Below, one piece after another: positions 18,127-27,123 of a stretch of DNA of 56,959 nt. Within the stretch, counting starts at the first letter, position 1; each line of letters begins with the position of its first letter. The position numbers were made by a program, and so were the translations under genes. The notes below the pieces were generated by a model that saw nothing but the letters and a program-made list of their open reading frames with translations, did no database searches and was not told where the DNA came from. This stretch comes from Pancytospora philotis (Eukaryota > Microsporidia): assembly GCA_023647555.1 (NCBI GenBank), contig JALRLY010000273.1, positions 67,551 through 124,509 on the forward strand, written 5' to 3'.

Positions 18127-19389
18127 TCAATCAAAAGCATCAGTGTCCATCATGTCATAAGTGCCCAACACATCTTCATCACTAGGATCAGCTTCAGTCT
18201 CATTGGCGATCAGTTTATTGAGATCCTCAAAGCTCAGAGCAGAAAAATTCTTAGCAACAGTTGTGATTATGTCATCAATCATTTCTCGGCTCAGTGGCCA
18301 GCCGCGATAAGCGATTCTATAGCCCCTGAATACAGGATCAATGCTCTTAACCAAGTATTTCACGTATGACTCGAGTTTATCGCAAGACCGGTATCTTTTA
18401 ACCTCATCAACATGCTTCTGCAGCGCCTTCAATTCACCACCGAGCTGCCTTTGAGCCGCCGACCAAAAAAGCCCCCATCCTTCATAGTCCATCTCGGGAT
18501 ATACAAAACGCAGATACGCAAATGGGTCCGGCTGGTCCGGAAAACGCCTTCGAATATTACCAACTATTTGGTTGGATATATTCCACGGAGCCTCCTCATC
18601 AATGTATGTAAGCGCATCACTGCAGTATTTCTCGATGCCATCAATAAAAGCGTCATCGATTACATCGGAGGCGGCAACAGCTTCTAAAACACGCTGAGAT
18701 ATACGACCGTGGAAGCCGCGCGGATTGCAATGACCTACACTAGCACTGTCTAGACTATTCCTGAGTGTATTCAGCTTCTCCATTGTGGCTGGGTCAGGAT
18801 GTTTGAGATCCTTATCCTTGACAAATTCGTCAAAGTCTATAAACTTCTTTAGAGTATTGTGAACTGCTAGTATAACTGCACTAAAATCAGAATACATATC
18901 ATTATGAGCATGTATTAGAGATCTGATGTAAGAGTAACTCCCGCGCAGCCACTTCGGAGATAGAAGTGATTTCTTCAACTCTGCAGCGCGCTCATTGGCA
19001 AAGGCGGCGGGGTCGACTGAATCATCCCCGTCGCGCTTCTCGAAACTATTTTCCTTGTAGACCCGTTCTACATGGGCTCTAAGTATATCCGCGTAACCTT
19101 TGCAGAGCTGCTCTTTCCATTCTCTGTTATAACCGGACGCAGAAGCGGTACCGGCGCCCTCTGCCTTGAGCGGCTCGTCGCCGCGAATCGGGTCTACGAG
19201 GCTGCGCATTTCATAGGTGGAGCGGGGAGCGACAATCGACTCAGAGAGCACACTGCGATCGCTGACAGGCGTGCTAGAGCCTGCTCGAGTCAATAGCTCA
19301 TAGTCACTGTCTGTTAATAGACCGGCCTTACGCCACATCTGCGTCGCGAGACACTGTGCAATGCATGTAAGCTTTGTCGTGCAGCGCAT
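18127..19389 (-). CDS. Family C paralogue 2, unknown, possible secreted protein
   Basis: Second member of family C, 420 aa, head-to-tail with copy 1 and separated by 237 bp. It aligns with copy 1 along its whole length, with the best match in the first 35 residues and around FVYPEMDYEGWGLFWSAA near 295-312. The C-terminus is acidic with Asp/Glu clusters, unlike copy 1, which ends in a Lys/Glu-rich stretch. The ATG at 19389 follows AGAAAAATTCACCCC directly, the same layout as copy 1 and as the truncated third copy at 56756. The N-terminal MRCTTKLTCIAQCLATQ could act as a signal peptide. No catalytic motif is visible. Confidence 0.75.
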   Translation of the reverse strand: MRCTTKLTCIAQCLATQMWRKAGLLTDSDYELLTRAGSSTPVSDRSVLSESIVAPRSTYEMRSLVDPIRGDEPLKAEGAGTASASGYNREWKEQLCKGYADILRAHVERVYKENSFEKRDGDDSVDPAAFANERAAELKKSLLSPKWLRGSYSYIRSLIHAHNDMYSDFSAVILAVHNTLKKFIDFDEFVKDKDLKHPDPATMEKLNTLRNSLDSASVGHCNPRGFHGRISQRVLEAVAASDVIDDAFIDGIEKYCSDALTYIDEEAPWNISNQIVGNIRRRFPDQPDPFAYLRFVYPEMDYEGWGLFWSAAQRQLGGELKALQKHVDEVKRYRSCDKLESYVKYLVKSIDPVFRGYRIAYRGWPLSREMIDDIITTVAKNFSALSFEDLNKLIANETEADPSDEDVLGTYDMMDTDAFD

Positions 19390-19909
19390 GGGGTGAATTT
19401 TTCTCTCCTTTTTCAGGCCAGCGTAAAAGGGGGTAAATCTCATTCGCTCGAATCATGCACGACCCGAATGTTCTACAGCGAATATTATGACAGGAAGTCG
19501 TATTAGATGATCGCTCACACTTCGAGATCACGAGCCAGGGCTGGCTGATCTTCAACGAGGCGGAGGATGCACGACGTGCTAGGAACAGCTCGGCGCAGTA
19601 AGCTGCGAGAAACAATAGTCATTCCGCACGTAATGGCATTGGATGAGCGGTTATAAAGTTCCACGGATAGCACTCCAAGAATTGGACATTCTGATTCTGT
19701 AGAGGACTGCATCTAGACGCTCGAGAGCATCTCTTTCGAATACCGGTCCGTACTATTGTTTGAAAGCTAGCCAAGTGAGCGCGTGAAATGCGTTAGGCTA
19801 ACATAATCAATCTATAGACCTGTGGTGCCGGTGCCTTCAACAGTTCTGCTTACTTACACGACGCGTTCGTTATCGCTGCGAACTCTTAAGCCCTCCAGAA
19901 ATTCACACC
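19390..19909. other. Divergent promoter region between family C copy 2 and the TatD-like gene
   Basis: 520 bp with no supported gene. The left edge has the AAATT/CCCC signal of family C copy 2; the right edge has AAATTCACACC in front of the TatD-like ATG. The middle shows no RNA gene or repeat that I can recognise. Confidence 0.5.
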
Positions 19910-20833
19910 ATGCTGATCGACATTGCGTTCAATGCGTCCTCGCGGGAGTACCAGAACAGCCTCCCCGAGGTATTTGCGAGGTCCGCGGCGGCCGGCGTGC
20001 TTCCCATCATCGTAGGGCTCGATCTCGAGTCTTCGCGCGCAGGAGCCCGGCAAGCGCAGGAGTTCGCCACCGCGAGCTACTTCGGGATCCACCCGACCTC
20101 GTTTATCAACGCCGCGGCAGCAGCAAGTGAGGGAACGGGCCTGCGCTACGCCGAGGACAAGCTGTGGATAGATCTAGAGTGTGGGACCGTGGATGCGCCG
20201 CGCCCTGGTTCATCAAGCGACTGCGATATGCATCTTCCTCTCACAGACGTGCTCTTTGAAGGCATATCGGGGAGCCCCGCCGTGATCGCCGTGGGCGAGT
20301 GCGGCCTCGACTACTACAGGAAGAGCAACAGGGCCGAGCAGGTGCTCGTATTCAAGGCGCACCTCGCGCTGCACACCCGCCTCGATCTGCCCTTCTTCTT
20401 CCACTGCAGACACGCTTTCGACGATTTCATCGCGAGCATCGACGCATGCGAGCCGCCGGGCACCATCCGCGGCGTGGTCCACAGCTTCGACGGGTCGCTG
20501 GAGGAGGCGGAGGCGCTCATCGAGCGCGGGTTGTACATCGGGATCAACGGCTGCAGCCTCCGATCGGTTGATAGCATCGACGCGGTGCGCGCGATCCCGC
20601 TGGACCGGATGCTGCTCGAGACCGACAGCCCCTACTGCCTGATCAGAGGGAGCTACGCAGGCAGCAAGTACACGAGCGTGATAAAGGCAAGGCACAACCA
20701 GCCGTACTACCTCAGCAACGTAGCGGCCGCCGTGGCAAACATCAAAGGCATCGGAATAGAAGAGGTGGAGAAGACGGTTTACAGGAACACTCTGCAGCTT
20801 TTCCCGCGGCTAACGCGCATATTAAAAAACTGA
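19910..20833 (+). CDS. TatD-family metal-dependent nuclease, TATDN1-like
   Basis: Predicted TIM-barrel metallo-hydrolase of the TatD DNase family, 307 aa. Expected metal and catalytic residues are visible: E130 in AVGECGLDYYR, H165 in FFFHCRHA, H191 in VVHSFDGS and D239 in LLETDSPY. The N-terminus reads MLIDIAFNASSREYQ and lacks the HxH pair of bacterial TatD. Eukaryotic TATDN1 proteins also lack it (IDIGxNLTD-like start), so this is normal for the subfamily. The family has 3'-5' exonuclease or endonuclease activity and has been linked to DNA fragmentation and repair. The ATG follows AAATTCACACC by 0-1 nt. Confidence 0.9.
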   Translation: MLIDIAFNASSREYQNSLPEVFARSAAAGVLPIIVGLDLESSRAGARQAQEFATASYFGIHPTSFINAAAAASEGTGLRYAEDKLWIDLECGTVDAPRPGSSSDCDMHLPLTDVLFEGISGSPAVIAVGECGLDYYRKSNRAEQVLVFKAHLALHTRLDLPFFFHCRHAFDDFIASIDACEPPGTIRGVVHSFDGSLEEAEALIERGLYIGINGCSLRSVDSIDAVRAIPLDRMLLETDSPYCLIRGSYAGSKYTSVIKARHNQPYYLSNVAAAVANIKGIGIEEVEKTVYRNTLQLFPRLTRILKN

Positions 20834-20914
20834 AGTCCCACGGATTAGCTTTATTTTGTCCAGTGTCTCTGTATAGTCGTAAACTAGCAAAGCTGCGTGT
20901 TCATTGCTTAATGC

Positions 20915-21050
20915 AAAATTTAGGCGGCGGAGCTAGAGACGCTTATCGCCACGCGAATTTTAGTACTTCGCGAGTCCAGGGCAAATGTCGTGCATCAAGC
21001 AGGGATATGCACGACATCACAAACGAATGTGACATCATCGGCGCCTGCAC
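20915..21050 (+). other. Candidate structured non-coding RNA or operator block upstream of MIF2
   Basis: After an orphan AAAATTTAGG box (20915-20924) come three consecutive inverted repeats: GGCG 20923-20926 with CGCC 20947-20950; CGCGAA 20952-20957 with TTCGCG 20967-20972; and a perfect 11-bp pair, ATGTCGTGCAT 20985-20995 with ATGCACGACAT 21007-21017. No ORF explains them. They may be a small RNA with its own promoter or a protein-binding palindrome for the next gene. The RNA reading is weakly supported. Confidence 0.3.
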
Positions 21051-21116
21051 GAGGCCCGCTTGCTAAATACGCCAGAGCCGAAGCGGTGTGAGAATTTTAT
21101 CCGCGCGGAGAGGCCC

Positions 21117-22136
21117 ATGATGATCAAGAAAACATTCAAGCCGATGGCGCGCGCTGAGAAGGCGTCCCACATGTACAAGAAGAAGACGCTGAACCTCACG
21201 GACGACCTGAACATCAAGCACGACGCCGACGACTTGGAGAATGTTGACGAGTACTGGGACGCCGCCGCCAGCGTGATCGGGAACGAGACCGTGGACACGC
21301 TGGAGGACACGGTCGTGACGGAGCAGAGCGACACGCTCTTCGACCTCAAAACGATCAGAAGGAGCATCAAGGACAGCACCACGGCCGGGCCAACCGTGTA
21401 CGCCAACGCGCAGCAGGGGCTTCCGGAGAAGGCCGCGGCCAGGACTGCCGACCCTGGGAAGATCATCGCCAAGAAGCGCCTCACGCTGAAATGCGAGGGA
21501 AACGACAGCGACGAGGTTGTAAATATGGACGAGCTCGAGGGCAAGGAGAACACCAGAGCGGGGCAGGCCGCGCAGGACGGCAAAGGCGCAGAGACGGCCG
21601 ATGCGAGCGAGCCGGGGCCGGCTCCGTCTGAGGCTGAGGCCCCCGAGCCGGTCTTCGTCGAGACCGGGAGCGGGATCTTCGAGATCGCGAGCGACGATGC
21701 GCTGCCGGCTGCCGAGGTGAAACACTCAAAAGCAAAAGTGGAGACGGCAAAACAAATGGTGAGGAGCAAAATGATATTCAAGTCGAGCAAGCCCGCGCGC
21801 AAGGAAGCGGACACGCGCAAGGACCTGGGCGTGCGCACGCTCATGGTTCGGGACGTGAAGAAGGCCGGGACGATGAACAAGGTGCGGCCGCTCGTGTGCA
21901 CGTCCGCGATAGACACGGCGATCATGGAGCTCGACCACATGGCGCACATCGAGAGCGAGCGCTCGGACAAGGCCTTCTCCATCTTCGTGATCAAGGGACA
22001 GGTGGACATCCAGACCGGCAGCGCGAGCGCGGTCATTAAGAAGGGCGAGGCGACCGTCATCGGCGAGGGCGCCATCTACTCGATGACCTGCGTCTCCACG
22101 GGCGGCGCGTCCCTCTTCCTCAGCTATGCTCTATAA
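21117..22136 (+). CDS. MIF2: CENP-C/Mif2-like inner kinetochore protein
   Basis: Predicted 339-aa inner-kinetochore protein. Near the N-terminus, DDLENVDEYWD (about residues 38-48) resembles the conserved fungal Mif2 N-terminal motif (ENIDDFF-like). The centre is long, acidic and low in complexity. The last 85 residues form a cupin-like beta domain (MELDHMAHIES, FSIFVIKGQVDIQTG, GEGAIYSMTCVSTG), as in the dimerising C-terminus of CENP-C/Mif2. The central CENP-C nucleosome-binding motif is not clear; DLGVRTLMVRDVKKAG, just before the cupin, is in the right place but divergent. The ATG at 21117 follows AGAATTTTAT and GGCCC. The stop is TAATAAATG, two stops merged with AATAAA. Another cupin protein is possible. 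Confidence 0.65.
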   Translation: MMIKKTFKPMARAEKASHMYKKKTLNLTDDLNIKHDADDLENVDEYWDAAASVIGNETVDTLEDTVVTEQSDTLFDLKTIRRSIKDSTTAGPTVYANAQQGLPEKAAARTADPGKIIAKKRLTLKCEGNDSDEVVNMDELEGKENTRAGQAAQDGKGAETADASEPGPAPSEAEAPEPVFVETGSGIFEIASDDALPAAEVKHSKAKVETAKQMVRSKMIFKSSKPARKEADTRKDLGVRTLMVRDVKKAGTMNKVRPLVCTSAIDTAIMELDHMAHIESERSDKAFSIFVIKGQVDIQTGSASAVIKKGEATVIGEGAIYSMTCVSTGGASLFLSYAL

Positions 22137-22459
22137 TAAATGCTTCAGCAACGGTGTCAATCGCTGTGGCTCGCAACCTAACAGCGCAGTATTATCAAAG
22201 TTATGGGAGTCTTCTGTAGAAGAATGGCACACACCGCAGCGCCATGCAGGCATTGAAATTCTAACATCGCTGATGGTGCAAATAGGCGCACTATTATACT
22301 TCTTTAATAAAGGGTATTTTGGGCGGGCCTGCAGAGCCGCAGCGAGATCGCCCCGCGACTCGCGGCCAGCAGCGCCGAGCGGTCCCGAACGCGCGGGGCG
22401 CGCGCAATCCCTATTCTAAAATTTTTAGTGCAATAAGACCAAAAGGCTCTGCTGAACCC
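22137..22459. other. Intergenic region with PSP1-gene promoter
   Basis: 323 bp without a gene. A GC-rich patch at 22320-22405 precedes AAAATTTTTAG (about 22420) and the ACCC that touches the PSP1-protein ATG. The frame is open upstream of that ATG, but the sequence there does not look coding. Confidence 0.45.
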
Positions 22460-23134
22460 ATGGGACAGGCAAATAACCCGACCTGGTCGTCGCGCTTCAT
22501 ATCCTCGCTGTGGTCCGAGACGACGCAGACATGGGACTCGAGCGCCGAGGACTGGCGCGTCGTGGGGTCGAACCCGTTTAAGGGGCGCGAGGATAAAAAA
22601 CAGAGCGTGCGCCCGGTCTCTGATGTGTTGTATATAGTAGAGTTCTCGTCAGGCCGCCTCGGGATCGCGCACGGCGCGGAGGACGCGATCCAGCCGAACG
22701 TGTACGTGATCGTGGAGGCGGACCGCGGCGAGGACTGCGGGCTGGTGATCGGGATCACGACGATGAGCATGTACATCGAGCTGCTGAACAAGTACAGAAT
22801 AGCGCACAACGAGTTCAAGGTGATGAAGATCTTCCGCGTGGCCTCGCAGGCGAACATGGAGGTGCTCGAGGAGCGCAAGCGGATGATCCACGCGGCGCTC
22901 GCGGAGTGCCGCTGCCACGTGCGCAGCAAGCGGCTGAGCATGGAGATCCTGGACTGCGAGTACCAGTTCGACCTGAACAAGATCACCTTCTTCTACCGCA
23001 GCAACGAGCGGATCGACTTCCGCGAGCTCGTGCGCGATCTGTACAAGGTGTTCAAGACGCGGATCTGGATGTGCTCGGTGGACAAGTCCAAGGACAAGTA
23101 CCTGGGCTGCCTGATGGGGAAGAGCCTGATGTAG
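22460..23134 (+). CDS. PSP1 C-terminal domain protein
   Basis: The product is 224 aa. Residues from about 80 to the end match the PSP1 C-terminal conserved region: an N-terminal strand pair with GLVIGITT, the basic helix MIHAALAECRCHVRSKRLSM, EYQFDLNKITFFYRSNERID and FRELVRDLYKVFKTRIWM. The domain is found in yeast Psp1 and in bacterial YaaT-type proteins, where links to RNA turnover or P-bodies have been reported; a biochemical activity is not defined. The short N-terminus is Ser/Trp-rich and probably disordered. The ATG at 22460 follows AAAATTTTTAG and GAACCC; upstream in-frame codons lie in promoter sequence. Confidence 0.85.
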   Translation: MGQANNPTWSSRFISSLWSETTQTWDSSAEDWRVVGSNPFKGREDKKQSVRPVSDVLYIVEFSSGRLGIAHGAEDAIQPNVYVIVEADRGEDCGLVIGITTMSMYIELLNKYRIAHNEFKVMKIFRVASQANMEVLEERKRMIHAALAECRCHVRSKRLSMEILDCEYQFDLNKITFFYRSNERIDFRELVRDLYKVFKTRIWMCSVDKSKDKYLGCLMGKSLM

Positions 23135-23440
23135 GCGCGCGATGTATTTTAGCACAGAAAATAAATTTGTTTAGGGAGGCGGTGTGTCTATCGGTGTGTG
23201 CTATCTATCGGTGCGTGCTTTAGTTGCTGGTGCATTCTCTATAGTTCGGCACGCAAGTCTGAATAATAATGGCGCAGCGAGTGTATGGAATATAACTGCA
23301 TTTGCTATACACAGTTTTTTGCTATTCAATTTTGATCGTGTACCGCCGAATCAATGTCCTTCCTGTCACAGCTCTCATTGCTCCTACTATCGATTCCTCC
23401 CGTCGGAAGGCTGTTAGTGCAGCGGCAAAATTTTAGCCCA
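23135..23440. other. Intergenic region, promoter of the coilin-like gene
   Basis: 306 bp. AAAATAAATTTG right after the preceding stop is probably a 3' end signal, and AAAATTTTAGCCCA ends at the next ATG. A hydrophobic open frame continues upstream of that ATG, but I judge it non-coding. Confidence 0.45.
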
Positions 23441-24214
23441 ATGTCAGCGGGAGCCACCACACATATCCGGCTGCGCATCTCGGTCTCAAACGCGTTCAAG
23501 TTCTGCATCAGCATCGCCAGCAGCAGCACGGTGGCCGATCTGGCGGCGCTGGTCGGCGATATTCTGGAGAAGCACTATCGGTACCAGCTGGCCGAGTTCG
23601 CGGTGCGCAGCGAGGACGGCTTCGACATCCTCGAACAGTTCCCGCTCGGGGCTGTGCTCAGCGACAACCAGATTGTCCTGGTGGACGCGCTGCTCCCGCT
23701 GGCGCAGCCCAACGTCCTCAGACACGCGCCAGCACAGGCCGCGCCGCTGGCGCCCAAGACCAAGCAGCACGGCGCGGGCGCGGCCAGAGAGATCGGCGCG
23801 TACTACGCGAGCAACAGCGAGTACCTCAAAACGCAGAGCCAGCTCTACCAGGAGCGCGCAAAGCTGACAAGCACAGCGAAGGCTGCCGAGCCCATCCCTG
23901 CCAGCGCGCAAATAGCTGAGGTCCCCGCCCAGTCGCACTCTGCATACAATGAGACTGTTCCCGCCGCGGAAACCGTCGCCGCTGAGCCCGTGCGTGTCGA
24001 CAATCCGGAGACGAGCACGGCGGCCGCTGACAAACTGGGCGCAAAGGAGTACGGCGCGCTCGTCGATGGCAGTGTGCAGTTCGCACCCAACTTCCGTGGC
24101 TTCGCCGTCAAGAAGAAGGAGCTGGAGAAGAGCAAGTTCTCCACCGCGACGCTGTCGGCAGCCTTCAGGCCGCTGAAAAAGCAGAAGCACGAGGAGGTGT
24201 ACGAGTCCATCTGA
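23441..24214 (+). CDS. Protein with ubiquitin-like N-terminal domain, coilin-like
   Basis: The 257-aa product has an N-terminal domain of about 85 residues with a ubiquitin-like strand pattern: IRLRISVSNAFKFCI, STVADLAALVGDILEKHY, SEDGFDILEQFPLGAVLSDN and QIVLVDAL. That order (lipophilic strand, long helix, LPP/ES-like turn, RDND-like turn, final strand) resembles the coilin N-terminal domain. An Ala/Pro/Glu-rich linker follows, then a conserved-looking C-terminus with FAPNFRGFAVKKKELEKSKF and a basic PLKKQKH tail. Coilin scaffolds Cajal bodies; whether this protein does so is unknown. The ATG at 23441 follows AAAATTTTAGCCCA directly. Other ubiquitin-like domain proteins remain possible. Confidence 0.6.
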   Translation: MSAGATTHIRLRISVSNAFKFCISIASSSTVADLAALVGDILEKHYRYQLAEFAVRSEDGFDILEQFPLGAVLSDNQIVLVDALLPLAQPNVLRHAPAQAAPLAPKTKQHGAGAAREIGAYYASNSEYLKTQSQLYQERAKLTSTAKAAEPIPASAQIAEVPAQSHSAYNETVPAAETVAAEPVRVDNPETSTAAADKLGAKEYGALVDGSVQFAPNFRGFAVKKKELEKSKFSTATLSAAFRPLKKQKHEEVYESI

Positions 24215-24418
24215 TTAAATTGTCTGTTTATTACTCTGTGCAGCCATGCTTGAGGTTTTCAGTATGCATCTGCGTATTACAACTACCGGCAAGCTATTAT
24301 TGCTCTACCGAATGGCTGCTGCCTCGTACCTTATACAATCCTTTCACCTATTTTCCTTACCACCATCAGAACGCTGCGGCAACCGACTAAAAAATTTATT
24401 GCGGGTGGACCGCTAGCA

Positions 24419-26104
24419 ATGAAGGACTCGGCATGCGGCGGCATCGAGCGGCGCGCCGTGTCTAGCGGTGCGGTCGTGTTCATGGCCGCGGTCTGCTTCG
24501 TGCTAGACATTCTGCGGTCCGTCATCGATACGCAGAGCTCAAGCGCGTACTCGCACATGCTCAGTCCATCCGGCGACCGAAGCGCGCGTGCTGCCCAGAA
24601 TACTGCGCTGGTGTATCTGCTGCTGTGCGTTACAGCCGCTGCCGCGGAGCTGGTGACGCGGTGCGTCTCTGCGCTGGTTTTCTCCCGCAGCTTCAGCATT
24701 TTCTTCCAGCGGCTCTACACGACTTTTCTGCGCACGAAGTGGACCAACTGGCAGCCGCTGCTGCGCGGGAACGTGTACGACATTATAAACAGGCGCGCAG
24801 AGGCGCTGGCCACGATCGCCGACCGCGCCTACTTCCGCCTGCTGAACCACGTCGTGTACCTCCTTTTTGTGCTCTACGGGATCACGGGCAGAGTCACGGC
24901 CGCGACCAGCTTCCTGGTGCTCGGCGCCGTGCTGCTCTACCTGCTGCTGTGCTTTGCGGTCCAGAGCCTCAAGGGGCGCATCAACGTGGTCAAGAGCCGC
25001 GCCGAGGACCTGCTCTACGAGAAGTCGCTGGACATGCAGATCAACTGCGATCTCCTGCATCTCAACGGGCGCGCGGACATCGCAATGGCGGAGTACTGCG
25101 CATGCCTGGAGCGCTACATTTTCTACATGCGCGCGGACTGGCTGGCCAACTGCGCACTCGATGCGCTGAAGACCGTGTACGTGACCGCCGCGCGGGTTCT
25201 GCTGCTTCTGTACACAATATCCCACGGCGCCGTGCCGTCGTACGAGGTCAAGTTCATCCTCAAGATCGTAAGGAAGGTCTTCACCACGGCGACCGCGATG
25301 ACCGTCGACCTGGGCGAGATCGCGTATCTCCGGCCGCTCGCGTACGACGATCGGTTCGCGGCGCTGGCGAAGGAGGACGCATCCGCATTCAAGCTGCATA
25401 AGGAACACTTCCTCAGCGCAATCACAGTCAGCAACCTCAGCCACTGCTATGCTGGGCGCGTTCTGTACTCGGGCGTGTCCTTCAGCATCCGCAAGGGCGC
25501 GCGGCTCGCGATCACCGGTGCGAACGGAAGCGGCAAAACGACCCTGGTCAAGCAGCTGCTCGGGCTGCTCGACTCTGAGCGCTGCGTCAGCATTGATAAC
25601 GTGCAGCTCGAGGCGCTCGATGCGCAGTCGCGTGCCCGGCTGATGGCGTACGTCCCGCAGGAGTCCCAGCTCTTCCACGGGTCCATCCTCGACAATATCA
25701 GATGCGGGGACCGCAGCATAACGGGCGAGGACGCGCTGGCGTGCTGCCGCGCGTCCGGGCTGCACGCCGAGCTCAAGAAAGTGGGCTACGACCATGTGAT
25801 CACCAACGGCGGCGCGAACATCGCTGACGCGCACAAGCAGGCCGTTGCGCTCGCCCGCGCGCTCATCAAAGATGCGCCGATCGTCCTCATCGACGAGCTC
25901 AACCTGAGCCCGCGCGTCTTCGCACACATGTTCAGCCTGTATCCCGACAAGACCTTCGTAGTGATAACGCACGACATGGACATGCTCCAGCACTTCGAAC
26001 AGATTCTCTTCTACAGTGAAGGCGGGTACAGTCTGCTCGGAACAGCGGAGCATGCGCTCGCCAATGATGGTGCCTTTGCAAAATACTACAGCGCGAACGC
26101 CTAG
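24419..26104 (+). CDS. ABC half-transporter (ABCB type) with degenerate signature motif
   Basis: 561 aa: one membrane domain (about five or six helices between residues 15 and 290) followed by one nucleotide-binding domain, the layout of ABCB half-transporters such as mitosomal Atm1. The NBD has Walker A GANGSGKTT (367-375), Q-loop YVPQ (411-414), Walker B IVLIDE (488-493) and H-loop ITHD (516-519). The LSGGQ signature is replaced by GGANIADAHKQ (464-474) and the D-loop by NLSP. A protein with an intact Walker A but no signature usually works in an asymmetric pair. The substrate is unknown. The ATG at 24419 lies downstream of AAAAAATTTATT with GGG/GGACC boxes. It converges with TAD3. Confidence 0.88.
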   Translation: MKDSACGGIERRAVSSGAVVFMAAVCFVLDILRSVIDTQSSSAYSHMLSPSGDRSARAAQNTALVYLLLCVTAAAAELVTRCVSALVFSRSFSIFFQRLYTTFLRTKWTNWQPLLRGNVYDIINRRAEALATIADRAYFRLLNHVVYLLFVLYGITGRVTAATSFLVLGAVLLYLLLCFAVQSLKGRINVVKSRAEDLLYEKSLDMQINCDLLHLNGRADIAMAEYCACLERYIFYMRADWLANCALDALKTVYVTAARVLLLLYTISHGAVPSYEVKFILKIVRKVFTTATAMTVDLGEIAYLRPLAYDDRFAALAKEDASAFKLHKEHFLSAITVSNLSHCYAGRVLYSGVSFSIRKGARLAITGANGSGKTTLVKQLLGLLDSERCVSIDNVQLEALDAQSRARLMAYVPQESQLFHGSILDNIRCGDRSITGEDALACCRASGLHAELKKVGYDHVITNGGANIADAHKQAVALARALIKDAPIVLIDELNLSPRVFAHMFSLYPDKTFVVITHDMDMLQHFEQILFYSEGGYSLLGTAEHALANDGAFAKYYSANA

Positions 26105-26251
26105 ATGTAATAAATCAGCTTGTTTAGACCGGTCTATATTGCTACTCATTTATTCTACTGTAAAGTATCTGAATGTGGCCCAAAATCTTCGGTTCGCTAG
26201 ATACGACTACTAGCAAACACAGACTAGCTCAGAACCTCTGCTTGTGAGGCA

Positions 26252-26965
26252 TTATTGCTCATGAAAATAGACGTTGAAGCGGTGGTTGAGATGCTTGTTG
26301 TAGTTGAACTTGTGCTGGCTGAACGGCCCGCGCGCTGCTCCCCGCTTTGTATAGCAGAGCACGCGCTTGATGCGGCCGTGCACCAGCGCCATCGCGCAGG
26401 AGAAGCATGGCTCGGCGTACAGATAGGCGGTGTAGCCCGTGCACAGATAGCCCCGCTGCGACTCGCTCACGGTGCTGACGGCGCGCAGCACCGCATGGCC
26501 AAACAGCTGGCCCTCGTCGGTGGCCGTGCACAGCAGCTCATTCTCATCGGCAATGATGCAGATGCCTGAGCAAGTAGAGGAGCCGCCGCTGTGCTGCGCA
26601 GCCTTCATCTGGACAAGCCTCTGCACCAACGGTGTTGTATCGAGATGCTCGATGGATTCCTGGCAGATCTGATGGTAGTTACAGGGCCAGATTGCGTTTG
26701 CCGCGCTGTACTGGCCGGTTGTGCACGGCGGGAATTCTGGGACCTTGACGGGAACGCACTCTGCCGACTCGCCGCATGCGCCCAGCCGGACGAGGAAAAA
26801 GCACTTGTCGCCTACTGTCTTGACCCGCTTCAGATGCGCCGGGATGGCGCTCGATTTGTAGGCTTTGAAGTATTCTGAGGCGTTCTCGCGTACCACCTCG
26901 ATCGCCACCGCATCGACTGTGCTGACTGCTCTTTCCTCCTCCTCCAGCGGCAGCCGTCTGAACAT
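26252..26965 (-). CDS. TAD3: tRNA adenosine deaminase non-catalytic subunit Tad3 (ADAT3)
   Basis: Structural subunit of the Tad2-Tad3 heterodimer that deaminates wobble A34 to inosine in tRNAs. The 237-aa product has the C-terminal cytidine-deaminase fold: HAV at 157-159 where active enzymes have HAE, and the zinc-binding EPCFSCAMALVHGRIKRVLC with C187 and C190. The end, NKHLNHRFNVYFHEQ, matches the Tad3-type LNHxFxVY tail. Loss of the catalytic Glu (Val here) is the family hallmark, not a defect. The N-terminal 140 residues are divergent, as usual. The ATG at 26965 follows AAATTTTTGTCGTGG directly. Confidence 0.9.
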   Translation of the reverse strand: MFRRLPLEEEERAVSTVDAVAIEVVRENASEYFKAYKSSAIPAHLKRVKTVGDKCFFLVRLGACGESAECVPVKVPEFPPCTTGQYSAANAIWPCNYHQICQESIEHLDTTPLVQRLVQMKAAQHSGGSSTCSGICIIADENELLCTATDEGQLFGHAVLRAVSTVSESQRGYLCTGYTAYLYAEPCFSCAMALVHGRIKRVLCYTKRGAARGPFSQHKFNYNKHLNHRFNVYFHEQ

Positions 26966-27123
26966 CCACGACAAAAATTTCGGCCGTTTCTTTCAGCCTT
27001 CAAAAGCGTGCCACTCCATGGCCAAGGATCGGAGCTGCTCCATACTAATTCATAGAGGTTAATAAACAAAAAAGAACCCTGACAAATCTATTGGCTTACT
27101 GTTACACAATTTAATTTTCGAGC

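Noticed and set aside
19910..20833. Reading the TatD-like gene as 5'-truncated because it lacks HxH
   Set aside because: Eukaryotic TATDN1 proteins also lack HxH and start with an IDIGxN-like segment; the promoter box sits right before this ATG.
26252..26965. Reading Tad3 as a damaged deaminase because the catalytic Glu is Val
   Set aside because: Replacement of this Glu is the defining feature of the non-catalytic Tad3/ADAT3 subunit.
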